The position numbers and the translations under genes were made by a program. Under the pieces are notes generated by a model. That model was not told where the DNA came from. It did not search any database and saw only the letters and a list, made by a program, of their open reading frames with translations. Source: a virus. From it: DNA of 53,196 bases. The stretch spans positions 1 through 53,196 of the IMG/VR virus record IMGVR_UViG_3300042558_001779, one strand, 5' to 3'. Positions 7,535 through 15,968 of the stretch are shown here, piece by piece; position 1 is the stretch's first letter; every line of letters starts with the position of its first letter.

Positions 7535-10153
7535 CTATTCCCTTTCATCTCTTGGGTCTGCTGAAATTTCATTCTTCTCCAGGTAAAAGGCACCGCTGCT
7601 AAATGGCATATTAGTAAGGAACCAATCTTTGATTTCTTGTTCCCTATCTTTTTTGGCTTGTCCTACTTCATTATTGCTCAAAGCATAGATGAAGTCCATG
7701 TGACGAACAGAGTTAGGGTCTGCTTGCTGTTTGCGAATTAGGTATTCAATCAACTTTGCATCATCTTCATTTTTGATAATGCTTTGTCTTCCACCCCTAA
7801 AGGCTGCTAGTTGTCTTTCCATTCGGCTAATTCTTGCTCCAAGATTGCCTGGGTCTTCAAAGCCCATTCTTCCCCAAACATATGGACCATCATCAACAGC
7901 ACTAACACTAACTTTTTCAAATCCAGCAGCACGGGCATACATCCATGAGTGCTGGTTGTAGATTGTTGCAATGCCAGAGTTTTTATGCTTGGCACCTCTA
8001 ATAAACATAGTGTTGTGATAAATGCGGTCACTTCCCGCATAAATCGTTCTTCCACTGCTGCCTACTGTTTCCCAACTACCATCATTTTTTTTGTGCTCAA
8101 TGCGAAGTCCGATAGAAATTTGTCCATCTCTTTCCACATAGGGAGGATTTTCTAGAACAATTCTATATGTTCTTCCATTTGTGCCCTTAATCTCATCATG
8201 GGTATACATTGCTGTAGCCCATTCGCGTAATTGACGCTCAGCATCCAGTTTTTCTTCAGGCGTGCCGTTTCTGAGTTTTTGAACAAGTTCCAGTCTGCGC
8301 TCTTGGGTCATTTCCTTCCAAGGAGCGTTACCTTTTCCATATCGTTCGTCGAGATATTTAGAAAGAACCTTTTTTCTGTTTTTGATGGCATCCTTAACTC
8401 GTTTGTTTGCTGCTGCAGCAACATCTGGCGCAAGGTCCTCAGGCACTGCGGCAGCAGGCTTATTAACAGCATCTTGATTATTAAGCAACGCTACAGCACG
8501 GTCAGCAAAAACATCGCGACGCATTGCTGCATCTTTCAAATTAGCGTTAATATTGTAGATTTCTCGTGCAATTCGCTTTCTTTCAGCAGCATCTGGTTCG
8601 TTTTCAAAACGAAGCATTGCTTCTCTTAACGCTTTTCGATATTCCTGCTTTCGGTCATTAAATTCGTTGGCATTTTGAATAACATTTTCGCGAGGAGAAT
8701 TTGCAATTTCATTAAACCGTACCAACGCATCTCGCTCATAAATTAGGCGATTTTCTCTGTCTCTTGGTGTCATGGCCCAATCTTCATTGCGGTAAAGGTC
8801 ACCCAATACGCCATCAAGTTCATTCCAATCAATGCCGTCGCCAACATTAAGTCTTCCAAATGCTTCCCAATCTGGCTGGTCTTTACCACCTGCGGCTCCA
8901 GCCTTTGGTGCTTTGTCACCAGAAAGTTCTTCTAAACGATTCTTAAATGCGTTACGCCGATTAAGAGCCATCGCATAGTCTCTGTTCTTCTGCAGAATCT
9001 TTATCTGCATAACCTCAAAGTCGTTATTGTTTGCATCTGGACCATCCGCTCTCATCTTGTCAAGAGCATCTTGGAGTTCCCTCTTAGCCTCTTTTACATA
9101 ACGGTCCTGATTTTCAATGTTTCCGCGAAGTTCAGCAAGGTTCTCTTTACCCCACGCATTCATATCTCTCAAAACATTTTTGCGAGCAACCTCAATTTCG
9201 TTCTGTGCTTCTTCAATATCATTCTTGCTTAAACCAGCAAACCGTGAAAGTTCATCAGCATTAAGAGGTTCATCACCAACACCAATAAATCCAGCGGCAC
9301 GAATCTTTTCACGCACAGGATTTTCTGCCTCTGGCTTGACGGCTGGTTTTTTAGGCTTTGCCACCAACTTAGGTGGTTCATCATTTCCACCAGCAGCAGG
9401 AGTGACACGACGAGCAGCAGCCTTCTTGGCAGGTGCCTTCTTCTTGACTGCCTTCTTCTTTGCTGCAGCCTTTTTGACTGGAGCCTTCTTTGCAGGCGCT
9501 GGAGCCTCTGGAGCATCAACTTCGGGCTTTGGCTTCTCTCTTGTTACCTGTTGTGTAGCAGGTCGACGACGAGCAGCAGGGGCATTGGGTCGTGGACGAC
9601 GGGCAGGAGGAACATCGCCTTCACCAGTGCGAGGAGCGCCAGGCTGGTCAATTTCTCTCTCAATACGGCGCAACTCTGAATCACGGAAATTTGGCTTTCG
9701 GCTACGCTGAACTTTTCCACCACCGCGTCTAGTGCGTGGTGCTTTAGGTGCTTCTACTGTTTCTGTGCTGTCTAATGCGTTGGCAATACCTCGGGCTGCT
9801 CTTTCAAGTCTTCCGCCTTCTTGCATTCTCCGTACTACACGCTCGTTGCGACGATTCACACGACGACCGCGACGACGGTCTCCAATATTTTCAAGACGCT
9901 CGCCAAGGTCGGAAATTTCATTTGCTAATCGACGAGAAACACCCCAGCCACAGTTACGACCGAAACGGTCAGTGATTTGACCACCGTAACGAGTACCTGG
10001 CGGGCAACGCCAACCACCCCGACGATTAGTGCCAGGGATTGCAAGGCTGTCGTCAAATACGGCGCGTGTTCTTTTAACTTCGTAGGCAATTGATGATGTA
10101 TCACGCTCTGAAATAAAAGATTTTGCTCTGTATGTAGATATTTCACGGAGCAT
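7535..10153 (-). CDS. Large tagged protein with H1-like linker and C-terminal GNAT-like domain
   Basis: In this 872-aa protein, residues 1-110 carry the head-operon tag. The 20-residue module R49-C50 to C68 (RCPPG, QITD, NCG) sits in a block almost identical to one in the 980-aa protein. Residues about 110-250 are Arg/Pro-rich and then a Lys/Ala run (about 214-250, KKA repeats) resembling histone H1 tails. Residues about 270-620 are long charged helices, probably coiled coil. Residues about 640-780 look like a GNAT acyltransferase fold: SIGLRIEHK strand, NSGIATIYNQHSWMYARAAGF helix, SVSAVDDGPYVWGRMGFE strand. The classical Q/RxxGxG/A loop is poorly kept, so catalysis is uncertain. I infer a packaged DNA-bound effector or structural protein. 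Confidence 0.7.
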   Translation of the reverse strand: MLREISTYRAKSFISERDTSSIAYEVKRTRAVFDDSLAIPGTNRRGGWRCPPGTRYGGQITDRFGRNCGWGVSRRLANEISDLGERLENIGDRRRGRRVNRRNERVVRRMQEGGRLERAARGIANALDSTETVEAPKAPRTRRGGGKVQRSRKPNFRDSELRRIEREIDQPGAPRTGEGDVPPARRPRPNAPAARRRPATQQVTREKPKPEVDAPEAPAPAKKAPVKKAAAKKKAVKKKAPAKKAAARRVTPAAGGNDEPPKLVAKPKKPAVKPEAENPVREKIRAAGFIGVGDEPLNADELSRFAGLSKNDIEEAQNEIEVARKNVLRDMNAWGKENLAELRGNIENQDRYVKEAKRELQDALDKMRADGPDANNNDFEVMQIKILQKNRDYAMALNRRNAFKNRLEELSGDKAPKAGAAGGKDQPDWEAFGRLNVGDGIDWNELDGVLGDLYRNEDWAMTPRDRENRLIYERDALVRFNEIANSPRENVIQNANEFNDRKQEYRKALREAMLRFENEPDAAERKRIAREIYNINANLKDAAMRRDVFADRAVALLNNQDAVNKPAAAVPEDLAPDVAAAANKRVKDAIKNRKKVLSKYLDERYGKGNAPWKEMTQERRLELVQKLRNGTPEEKLDAERQLREWATAMYTHDEIKGTNGRTYRIVLENPPYVERDGQISIGLRIEHKKNDGSWETVGSSGRTIYAGSDRIYHNTMFIRGAKHKNSGIATIYNQHSWMYARAAGFEKVSVSAVDDGPYVWGRMGFEDPGNLGARISRMERQLAAFRGGRQSIIKNEDDAKLIEYLIRKQQADPNSVRHMDFIYALSNNEVGQAKKDREQEIKDWFLTNMPFSSGAFYLEKNEISADPRDERE
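9850..10100. repeat. Duplicated tag-coding segment, copy 1
   Basis: This DNA codes for the first 100 or so residues of the 872-aa protein. It is clearly related at the nucleotide level to 12690-12970 in the 980-aa gene. Long stretches match base for base (for example CGAAACGGTCAGT and CTGGCGGGCAACGCCA), and the differences fall mostly at third codon positions. The two copies are direct repeats about 2.85 kb apart. Confidence 0.8.
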
Positions 10154-10436
10154 CGTAACCGTATTCCTTTAAGAGTTTGTCGACTTTTTCTTTTGCAGCG
10201 CCAGAGTATTCCCCTTTTTCTACAGAAGATGTGTCGCTAACGGAAGCGACTCTTTCCATTTTTAGTTCTTCTTTTGAAGGGTTTTCTTTTTTAAGGTTTT
10301 CGTACCATGTGTTGAACCATGTGTCGTAATTCTTTGACTTTGAATATTGTTTTACTGTGTCGCCAAAGTCAATATAAATCAATACGCCATCTGCTTCCAC
10401 ATCTGGCATTTTTTCTTCTGCAATCATGTATTTCAT
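10143..10436 (-). CDS. Hypothetical small protein between the two tagged genes
   Basis: This 97-aa charged protein has a short beta segment (DGVLIYIDFGDTVKQY, about 15-30), an aromatic helix (NYDTWFNTWYENLKKE) and a Lys-rich C-terminus ending in a KLLKEYGYDAP helix. The start is placed at the ATG at 10436, which has an AAAGGA ribosome-binding site. The longer open frame back to 10484 would overlap the previous gene by 38 bp and has no such site. The stop overlaps the start of the 872-aa gene by 11 bp. Its partner could be either neighbour, perhaps as a chaperone. Function unknown. Confidence 0.6.
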   Translation of the reverse strand: MKYMIAEEKMPDVEADGVLIYIDFGDTVKQYSKSKNYDTWFNTWYENLKKENPSKEELKMERVASVSDTSSVEKGEYSGAAKEKVDKLLKEYGYDAP

Positions 10437-10446
10437 TATTTTTCCT

Positions 10447-13389
10447 TTAACTTCCGATGATGAGGTCTGCAATTGATGATGCACTTAGCGAAAGGAAGAA
10501 ATCAATTCGTTGCTGAGGCTCGTCAATAAGTTTTCTTTGTTCGGTGTTTCCGACAACATGTCTTTGTGCGCCACGAGCAAATTCATCAAATTTCAAATCT
10601 CTCTGGCTACGACGCATATTATCTTGCATATCTTGTACTACGCGAGCAATTTCATCGCGTGTTACTTGATTTCTTTGTACTGACTGACGGAGACGGGCAA
10701 GCATGTCATTTCTCCCACCACCGCGATGGCTTTCGAGGAATGCTGCCAGACCTGCTCTGTCTGCCATTGCGCCATTCCAGTTTGCATACACCTCAGCATT
10801 GAAGCCTAAAGATGGGTCAATTGGAACAAACCTGTTTTCCCCATTTTGTTCGGCAACGAAGTAGTTGCCCGCATGTCTGTCGACATTAACAATAAGGTAG
10901 TCAAGAATTGTGGCGCGAACTTTATCTTCGTTAGATACTTCACCGCCATTTCGTGGAGATTTGATATCCCCCTCAATGTAGTTGCCAGCATGTTCGAACA
11001 AGATTGGTCTTAAAGCGCCGTGCCTGTCATTCTTTAGCGGACCAGCGAATCTAAATTCTCCAACGGGGAAGCCGAGTCTTGCTGCCATGTTGTTACCGAG
11101 GATTTCGCGAATGTCTTCACCTTTTGCAGCACGACCATTTTCATACTTTGTATAGTATTTTTTACCGTTTGTACTATCTTCAAATAGGAACATGTTGTCT
11201 GCAATTTGACCATTTACTCCTCCGCCAGCGGCTTCGCGTTTGAAACGCTTGCCTGGACCAGAGTTGTCATGCAGTGCTTTAAGCACGAAATCGTCTGGGA
11301 CATCAGCAATGTCACCGCCATTAGCAACATGGAGAATTGCGTCAGCCTCAGTGTTCATTCCCTTGTTTCCGACTGGAACGCCACCCCATCCAGGGAAACC
11401 ATCTTCGCCAATTGGGCCAAGTTTTCTGTCGCCTCTCTTGGAGCGAAGGAATCCTCGTGCCGCCTGAGCAATTTTTGCCCCTCGTCTTGTCTTTGCTTGC
11501 GCTGGTGGAGACGGAGGTGTAATTGCTGCTGGAGATGGGGTGTCGGTGAGAACAGGGGGGACTTGAGAACGACGAGGACCAGGGCGTGGTGGTTCATTGT
11601 GAACATCGAGATTTGCACCATTAGCGTTCGCTCTGTCGACTTCTGCCTTTGACACGACATAGTATTTGCCGTTGTGCTTAACGATTTTGTAATCACCGCG
11701 TTGTGCAGGATTTTCTTGTTCAATAAATTCGCGCTTGCGCCGTGCTGCCGCTAGGTCGTTTACGCCACGCTGACCAGGAGCGTTGAATGGCTTGCGCTGA
11801 CGACGGGCAGGTTGGTTTGCGTCTGGGGCATCGGCAGGCTTTGGACGGCGTGTTGCTGTACGGGCTGCACCAGCATCTGTTGCTGTGCGGCGAGCGCCAC
11901 GACCTGCGTTTCTCTGCTGGGCACGATTCCAGTTTTCTTCAACTGCTGGTCCGTGGAACTGGTCCCATTCTTCGCGTCTTAAAAATCCAGCGTTGCCGCC
12001 TGCTTCGTTAATTTCGCGCACACGCTGTTGGTGTTCGTTGAATTTGCGTGTCTTGTATTGTTCAAGTGTTTCGCCTGCTCGTGGTGCGCCAGCAGGTACT
12101 GGGGTTCCGCTTACATTGTCAACTTGTGGTCGACGGGGTTTGCGTGGTTGGCGCTCAGGGACGATATCTCCTGGGCGAGGGCGAACGCCTTGTCCGCCAC
12201 CATCTAGACCATTTGGGTATCTTCCACCAGGAGGGATTACACCCTGACCGCCGTTTGGCAGAATGTCTGGTCGACGGGGTTGGCGGGGTTGGCGTGGCTT
12301 AGCAGGGCGAGCCTGTGGAGCCTTCGGTCTCTTTGGTGAGGGCGTAACTTCACCAGGAAGTTTTGGGTCGCGGATTCCACGACCGCCACCATCAAGACCT
12401 CGTGGTCTACGAGGGCTAGGCGTTCCGTTTGGCACTGTTTCTTCGCCGTTCCATCCTTCTCTGAAACCTTCGATGAATGCACCTACAGCGCCACCTCTAT
12501 TGCCTCTACGGCGACGACGACCGCCATTGTTGTCTGAGTCCAAAGCGTCTCCAACACGACGGGCAGCACGCTCAAGGAGACCAGTACCACGAGGCTTTGA
12601 AGAATCAGGGGTATCTACACCTGGTCTGTTTGTTACATCAAGTACATCTGCAACTCCACGGGCTGCTCTCTCAAGACGACCACCTTGTGCTAAACGACGA
12701 CCAACGCGCTCATTGCGGCGAGATACTCGGCGTTCACGACGCTTGTCTCCGATGTTTTCTGCACGCTCACCGAGGTCAGAGATTTCATTAGCCAAACGAC
12801 GGGCTACACCCCAGCCACAGTTACGACCGAAACGGTCAGTAATTTGTCCACCGTAGCGAGTTCCTGGCGGGCAACGCCAGCCGCCTCTACGATTTGTACC
12901 TGGAATAGCAAGACTGTCGTCAAAAACAGCACGAGTACGCTTCACTTCATAAGCAAATGTTGATTTATTTACATCAGCAATAAAAGATTTTGCTTTGAAC
13001 TGAACAGCATTGCGCCATTCGCTATTTTCAAGATAGTCAAGACGGGCATCCATCAAAGAAATGACTGGCACAAGTTCGGCAGATTTTTCTTCTTTTGCTG
13101 ACTCGACTGGTTCAACTTCTTGAGTTTTCTTAGACTTGGCAATTAACTCGTCAATCTTTGCTTTGTTTGCACGATTTGCTACGACTGGACCTTCAACATC
13201 CATTGAGTTATCAAGAGTTGCGGATAGTTCCTGTTTTGTTATTGTACGAGCAGCGTATTCATCTTTCATCCATGATGCCCATGTCGTGGATGATTCAGCA
13301 AGTGGGTAGAACTCTGTTCCTCCAGCAAGAAGCGCAACTACTGCGTATGGCTTCCCTGTCTTGTCTTTGATAATGAACGCTGATTTCAT
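10447..13389 (-). CDS. Large tagged protein with intact kinase-like C-terminal domain
   Basis: This 980-aa protein begins with a compact domain of about 100 residues, an acidic linker and the tag module (R172, C173 to C191). A very long basic Pro/Gly/Arg-rich, presumably disordered stretch follows (about 230-680). From about 690 the kinase-like region starts: an ADAILHVANGGDIADVPDDF segment, a glycine loop GGGVNG near 723, a YYTKY lysine, the catalytic loop D837-R-H-A-G-N842, and the metal-binding IDPSLGF with Asp858. This order and the DRHxGN...IDxS signature are those of the HipA/PI3-kinase-like branch of the protein-kinase fold. The substrate is unknown. The start is the ATG at 13389. A TTG four codons upstream is open but overlaps the preceding gene. 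Confidence 0.75.
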   Translation of the reverse strand: MKSAFIIKDKTGKPYAVVALLAGGTEFYPLAESSTTWASWMKDEYAARTITKQELSATLDNSMDVEGPVVANRANKAKIDELIAKSKKTQEVEPVESAKEEKSAELVPVISLMDARLDYLENSEWRNAVQFKAKSFIADVNKSTFAYEVKRTRAVFDDSLAIPGTNRRGGWRCPPGTRYGGQITDRFGRNCGWGVARRLANEISDLGERAENIGDKRRERRVSRRNERVGRRLAQGGRLERAARGVADVLDVTNRPGVDTPDSSKPRGTGLLERAARRVGDALDSDNNGGRRRRRGNRGGAVGAFIEGFREGWNGEETVPNGTPSPRRPRGLDGGGRGIRDPKLPGEVTPSPKRPKAPQARPAKPRQPRQPRRPDILPNGGQGVIPPGGRYPNGLDGGGQGVRPRPGDIVPERQPRKPRRPQVDNVSGTPVPAGAPRAGETLEQYKTRKFNEHQQRVREINEAGGNAGFLRREEWDQFHGPAVEENWNRAQQRNAGRGARRTATDAGAARTATRRPKPADAPDANQPARRQRKPFNAPGQRGVNDLAAARRKREFIEQENPAQRGDYKIVKHNGKYYVVSKAEVDRANANGANLDVHNEPPRPGPRRSQVPPVLTDTPSPAAITPPSPPAQAKTRRGAKIAQAARGFLRSKRGDRKLGPIGEDGFPGWGGVPVGNKGMNTEADAILHVANGGDIADVPDDFVLKALHDNSGPGKRFKREAAGGGVNGQIADNMFLFEDSTNGKKYYTKYENGRAAKGEDIREILGNNMAARLGFPVGEFRFAGPLKNDRHGALRPILFEHAGNYIEGDIKSPRNGGEVSNEDKVRATILDYLIVNVDRHAGNYFVAEQNGENRFVPIDPSLGFNAEVYANWNGAMADRAGLAAFLESHRGGGRNDMLARLRQSVQRNQVTRDEIARVVQDMQDNMRRSQRDLKFDEFARGAQRHVVGNTEQRKLIDEPQQRIDFFLSLSASSIADLIIGS
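12690..12970. repeat. Duplicated tag-coding segment, copy 2
   Basis: This is the second copy of the tag-coding block, in the 980-aa gene (about residues 140-235). It corresponds to 9850-10100 in the same orientation. The encoded segment KRTRAVFDDSLAIPGTNRR and the tag that follows are identical in both proteins, while the DNA has drifted mainly at silent positions. That points to an older duplication kept by selection on the protein. Confidence 0.8.
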
Positions 13390-13390
13390 A

Positions 13391-15598
13391 TTAGATTCCA
13401 AGCAATTTTATTGTCTGCTGTTTTCCACGGACAAGCCTGTCAAGGCGTAATGTAAACAGTTTTTTGAGAATTTCTAGGTGAGCCTGTTCTGAGCGGGAGA
13501 GGTTTCCATCTGCCGAGAGACGACTTGCGTATTCGTCCCATTTAAATTTCTGTGCTCTATCGATAAGGGTATCATAAATACCAAGTAGTTCATTTCTCTC
13601 TTTGGGAGAAAGAGAGCCGAATCTGTCTTTGTAAATTTTGCTACTGCGATTTTCAATATATGTTGGCAGGTCGATTTTGAATCGCTCAGCAATGTCTTCG
13701 GCACTCAGACCAGAGAGCGCTGAAAGTTCATTTCCTGATGGGACGACAATAAGTTTTTGCTGTGTGCGCACTGGACGCAGTGTTGCTGGGGAACGGTCAC
13801 GAGCATCTGTCAAGTAATCTGCCATAAATACGCGAAGCATGTCTTCTGCGGAAACCTTGCTGAAAGGTTGGTCAAAATCAATACGGTTGCCATCGTTAGC
13901 GACATCGCCAATAAATGATTCACGCGAACCATCTTTGCCAATAAACCTAACTGCTGGTGTCGGAATACCTAACTGTGAAGCAACATCTGAATAGTATCTC
14001 TCTGCGATGGAGCCATTCTTTTTAGTTTCAGGAACTTGGTAATAAGTCTTGCCAGAACCATCTGAATACTCAGTAACTCCAGTACCCAACTTGCGAGATT
14101 GATACTTCTTGCTACGACGCATAGCATCAGACAAAAATTCAGGAGAAATATCAAACGGGTCTCCGCCGTTATCAATCAACTCAACAGCGTCAGCAAGGTT
14201 CTCTGGAGCATCAGAAACATTAGCCCCATCCTCACGAAGAGTTTCTTTCTCCACGCGGGCAGAAAGTTTACCAGTCTTGCCGCTGTCCTTCATGAAGGTT
14301 TCATAAACCCAACGGCGAACTTCTTTTTTATTGCCATTAGCATCTTCAACTTCAATCAAATCAAGAGGCTTGGGAACATTGGGAAACTTCTCTGAATATT
14401 TGAAAGCACCGCCAGAACCATTAGCAAAATCACGAATGTTATTACCGACATCATATTGGTCACTGGCAGCAGCAACATTGTTCAACTGGCGACCGAACTT
14501 ACGGCGCTCACCAACAGTTAAATCACGCTGACGCTCAATTGAAAGAACGGAACCATTTGGTGTTACATAAGCAACTTGACGAATTGCTGGACCAGATAAT
14601 AGAGCAAGGTCATCACCAACGATGTCGGTTGGCTTTGCAATAGAGCGAACAAAAACGCCATTTTCCATGTCAGGGTTGCCGCCAAAGTTACGCAAAACAG
14701 AAGAAGGGACAAGAGACCTCAGGATGACTCCATCCTTACGGATTAGGCGTGACTCTCCAGCGGGGGAGCCAGTAATACCTGAAATAACCTTAGCCACATT
14801 GGCAGCCCGAACTGTAGGATTTTCAACAGCACTACGGGGAACCTTCGCCATACGCATAATCTGAATTGCACGACTTTGTTCTGGAGTCGTACCCTCTACA
14901 ACCTCTGAAACATCCTCAGCCCGTGCTCTAGCAATTGCGGGCTTATCTCCGCGCAAAGAGTTAACCGCGGCATTGAGTGCAAGTTCAAACAACTGTGCTC
15001 CACAGGTGCTGTAGTTTCTGTCTGTAAATCTACCGCCATGCTGGAAACCTGCTGGACAGCGATATCCGCGTTCACCGTTTGGGCGAGGAATTCTACGGCC
15101 TCCACCGCCACCAGGAACCAGTGCTGAATAAATGCGCGAACGGATAGGGCTGCGAATTCCTGAAATGTCGCCAGGTATTGCAGCAGTTCCAGCCGCTTGT
15201 GCTGCTTGACCAAGGCGGCTCTGTGAACCAATCAACCCAACTTTTACCTGAATTTCTTCGCTTGTTTGTTTTACTTGGACATCTGCGCCGATTCGTGGCT
15301 TTGTTGTGCGAGTAAATGCTGCAGCCTTAAAGTTGAGAGCGTTCTTATTGTTTTGTAGTTCTACTTGATTGCGAAGAATTGCTGACTTTGAACGGATGTA
15401 GGGTTCAAGCGGTCGCTTGATTGCTGTTTCGCCATTGACAAAATGACGGGTGCTTTTCGACTTTTGACGGCTTGGGTAAAAATCAATTGTGCGATAGTTG
15501 TCTACTGCAACTGTACGGCGTACTACTGCGTCTTTGAGCATGGTCGGACGATGATGACGCAAGAGGGAATTAATTGAACCATTGGAGTTATTTATCAT
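13391..15598 (-). CDS. Large tagged protein with degenerate kinase-like domain (pseudokinase)
   Basis: This 735-aa protein has a basic N-terminus, then the tag module (R180, C181 to C199). A middle domain of about 270 residues (220-480) has no recognised family. The C-terminal half aligns with the two intact kinases: ADAVELIDNGGDPFDISPEF (about 475), then LGTGVTEYSDG in place of the glycine loop (about 508), YYQV in place of the lysine strand, D601-RSPAT in place of DRHxGN, and VPSG in place of PID exactly 21 residues after D601. The catalytic loop keeps only the first Asp-Arg and loses His, Asn and the metal Asp. I infer a catalytically dead paralogue, perhaps a regulator or structural partner. 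Confidence 0.72.
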   Translation of the reverse strand: MINNSNGSINSLLRHHRPTMLKDAVVRRTVAVDNYRTIDFYPSRQKSKSTRHFVNGETAIKRPLEPYIRSKSAILRNQVELQNNKNALNFKAAAFTRTTKPRIGADVQVKQTSEEIQVKVGLIGSQSRLGQAAQAAGTAAIPGDISGIRSPIRSRIYSALVPGGGGGRRIPRPNGERGYRCPAGFQHGGRFTDRNYSTCGAQLFELALNAAVNSLRGDKPAIARARAEDVSEVVEGTTPEQSRAIQIMRMAKVPRSAVENPTVRAANVAKVISGITGSPAGESRLIRKDGVILRSLVPSSVLRNFGGNPDMENGVFVRSIAKPTDIVGDDLALLSGPAIRQVAYVTPNGSVLSIERQRDLTVGERRKFGRQLNNVAAASDQYDVGNNIRDFANGSGGAFKYSEKFPNVPKPLDLIEVEDANGNKKEVRRWVYETFMKDSGKTGKLSARVEKETLREDGANVSDAPENLADAVELIDNGGDPFDISPEFLSDAMRRSKKYQSRKLGTGVTEYSDGSGKTYYQVPETKKNGSIAERYYSDVASQLGIPTPAVRFIGKDGSRESFIGDVANDGNRIDFDQPFSKVSAEDMLRVFMADYLTDARDRSPATLRPVRTQQKLIVVPSGNELSALSGLSAEDIAERFKIDLPTYIENRSSKIYKDRFGSLSPKERNELLGIYDTLIDRAQKFKWDEYASRLSADGNLSRSEQAHLEILKKLFTLRLDRLVRGKQQTIKLLGI

Positions 15599-15962
15599 TT
15601 TTTTGAGTTCCCATATTTTTGTCCATTTCCATAAGCACTATGTCTATTGGTGACATTTGGCGTTGAGCATCAAGTTCTAGTTCCTCTTGACGGTTGCTTT
15701 CATCTTGTCGGCTAATTTGAGCGCGAACTGTGTTCAACATAGATTCTATATCAAGAGTGACTTCCCCAATTTGACTATCTTGATAGGGGAAGCGATTTGA
15801 AATTCTTTCTAAAGTGCTGTATGCGTCACGCTTTAATAATTCTTTCATCTCTTTACGGATTTTTATGTTATTGCTTACAACTTCGATACTGCCATTATCG
15901 TCTACAAAAACAATTGGCGCAAAGGGGGTTGTTCCATCTGAACTGACTAGTAAAAATCTCAT
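15588..15962 (-). CDS. Hypothetical protein between kinase-like genes
   Basis: This 124-aa protein begins with a beta-rich stretch (RFLLVSSDGT, APIVFVDDNGSIEVV, about 1-35). Two charged helices follow, with ERISNRFPYQDSQIG near 53-67, and a Met-rich acidic end. No motifs are recognised. The start is the ATG at 15962, 7 bp after the stop of the kinase-like gene, with a GAGG upstream. An in-frame TTG two codons earlier would overlap that stop. Its own stop overlaps the pseudokinase start by 11 bp. Each large tagged protein is followed or preceded by a small protein like this one, which may be a specific chaperone. That is inference. Confidence 0.6.
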   Translation of the reverse strand: MRFLLVSSDGTTPFAPIVFVDDNGSIEVVSNNIKIRKEMKELLKRDAYSTLERISNRFPYQDSQIGEVTLDIESMLNTVRAQISRQDESNRQEELELDAQRQMSPIDIVLMEMDKNMGTQKNDK

Positions 15963-15968
15963 TACCAA

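Noticed and set aside
9117-9710. 197-aa plus-strand open frame opposite the 872-aa gene
   Set aside because: It is the reverse of Lys/Ala/Arg-rich coding sequence, giving a low-complexity Ala/Gly/Phe chain with no ribosome site, inside an intact minus-strand gene.
12263-12856. 197-aa plus-strand open frame opposite the 980-aa gene
   Set aside because: Arg/Pro/Gly-rich shadow of the disordered linker; no start context and no independent motif.
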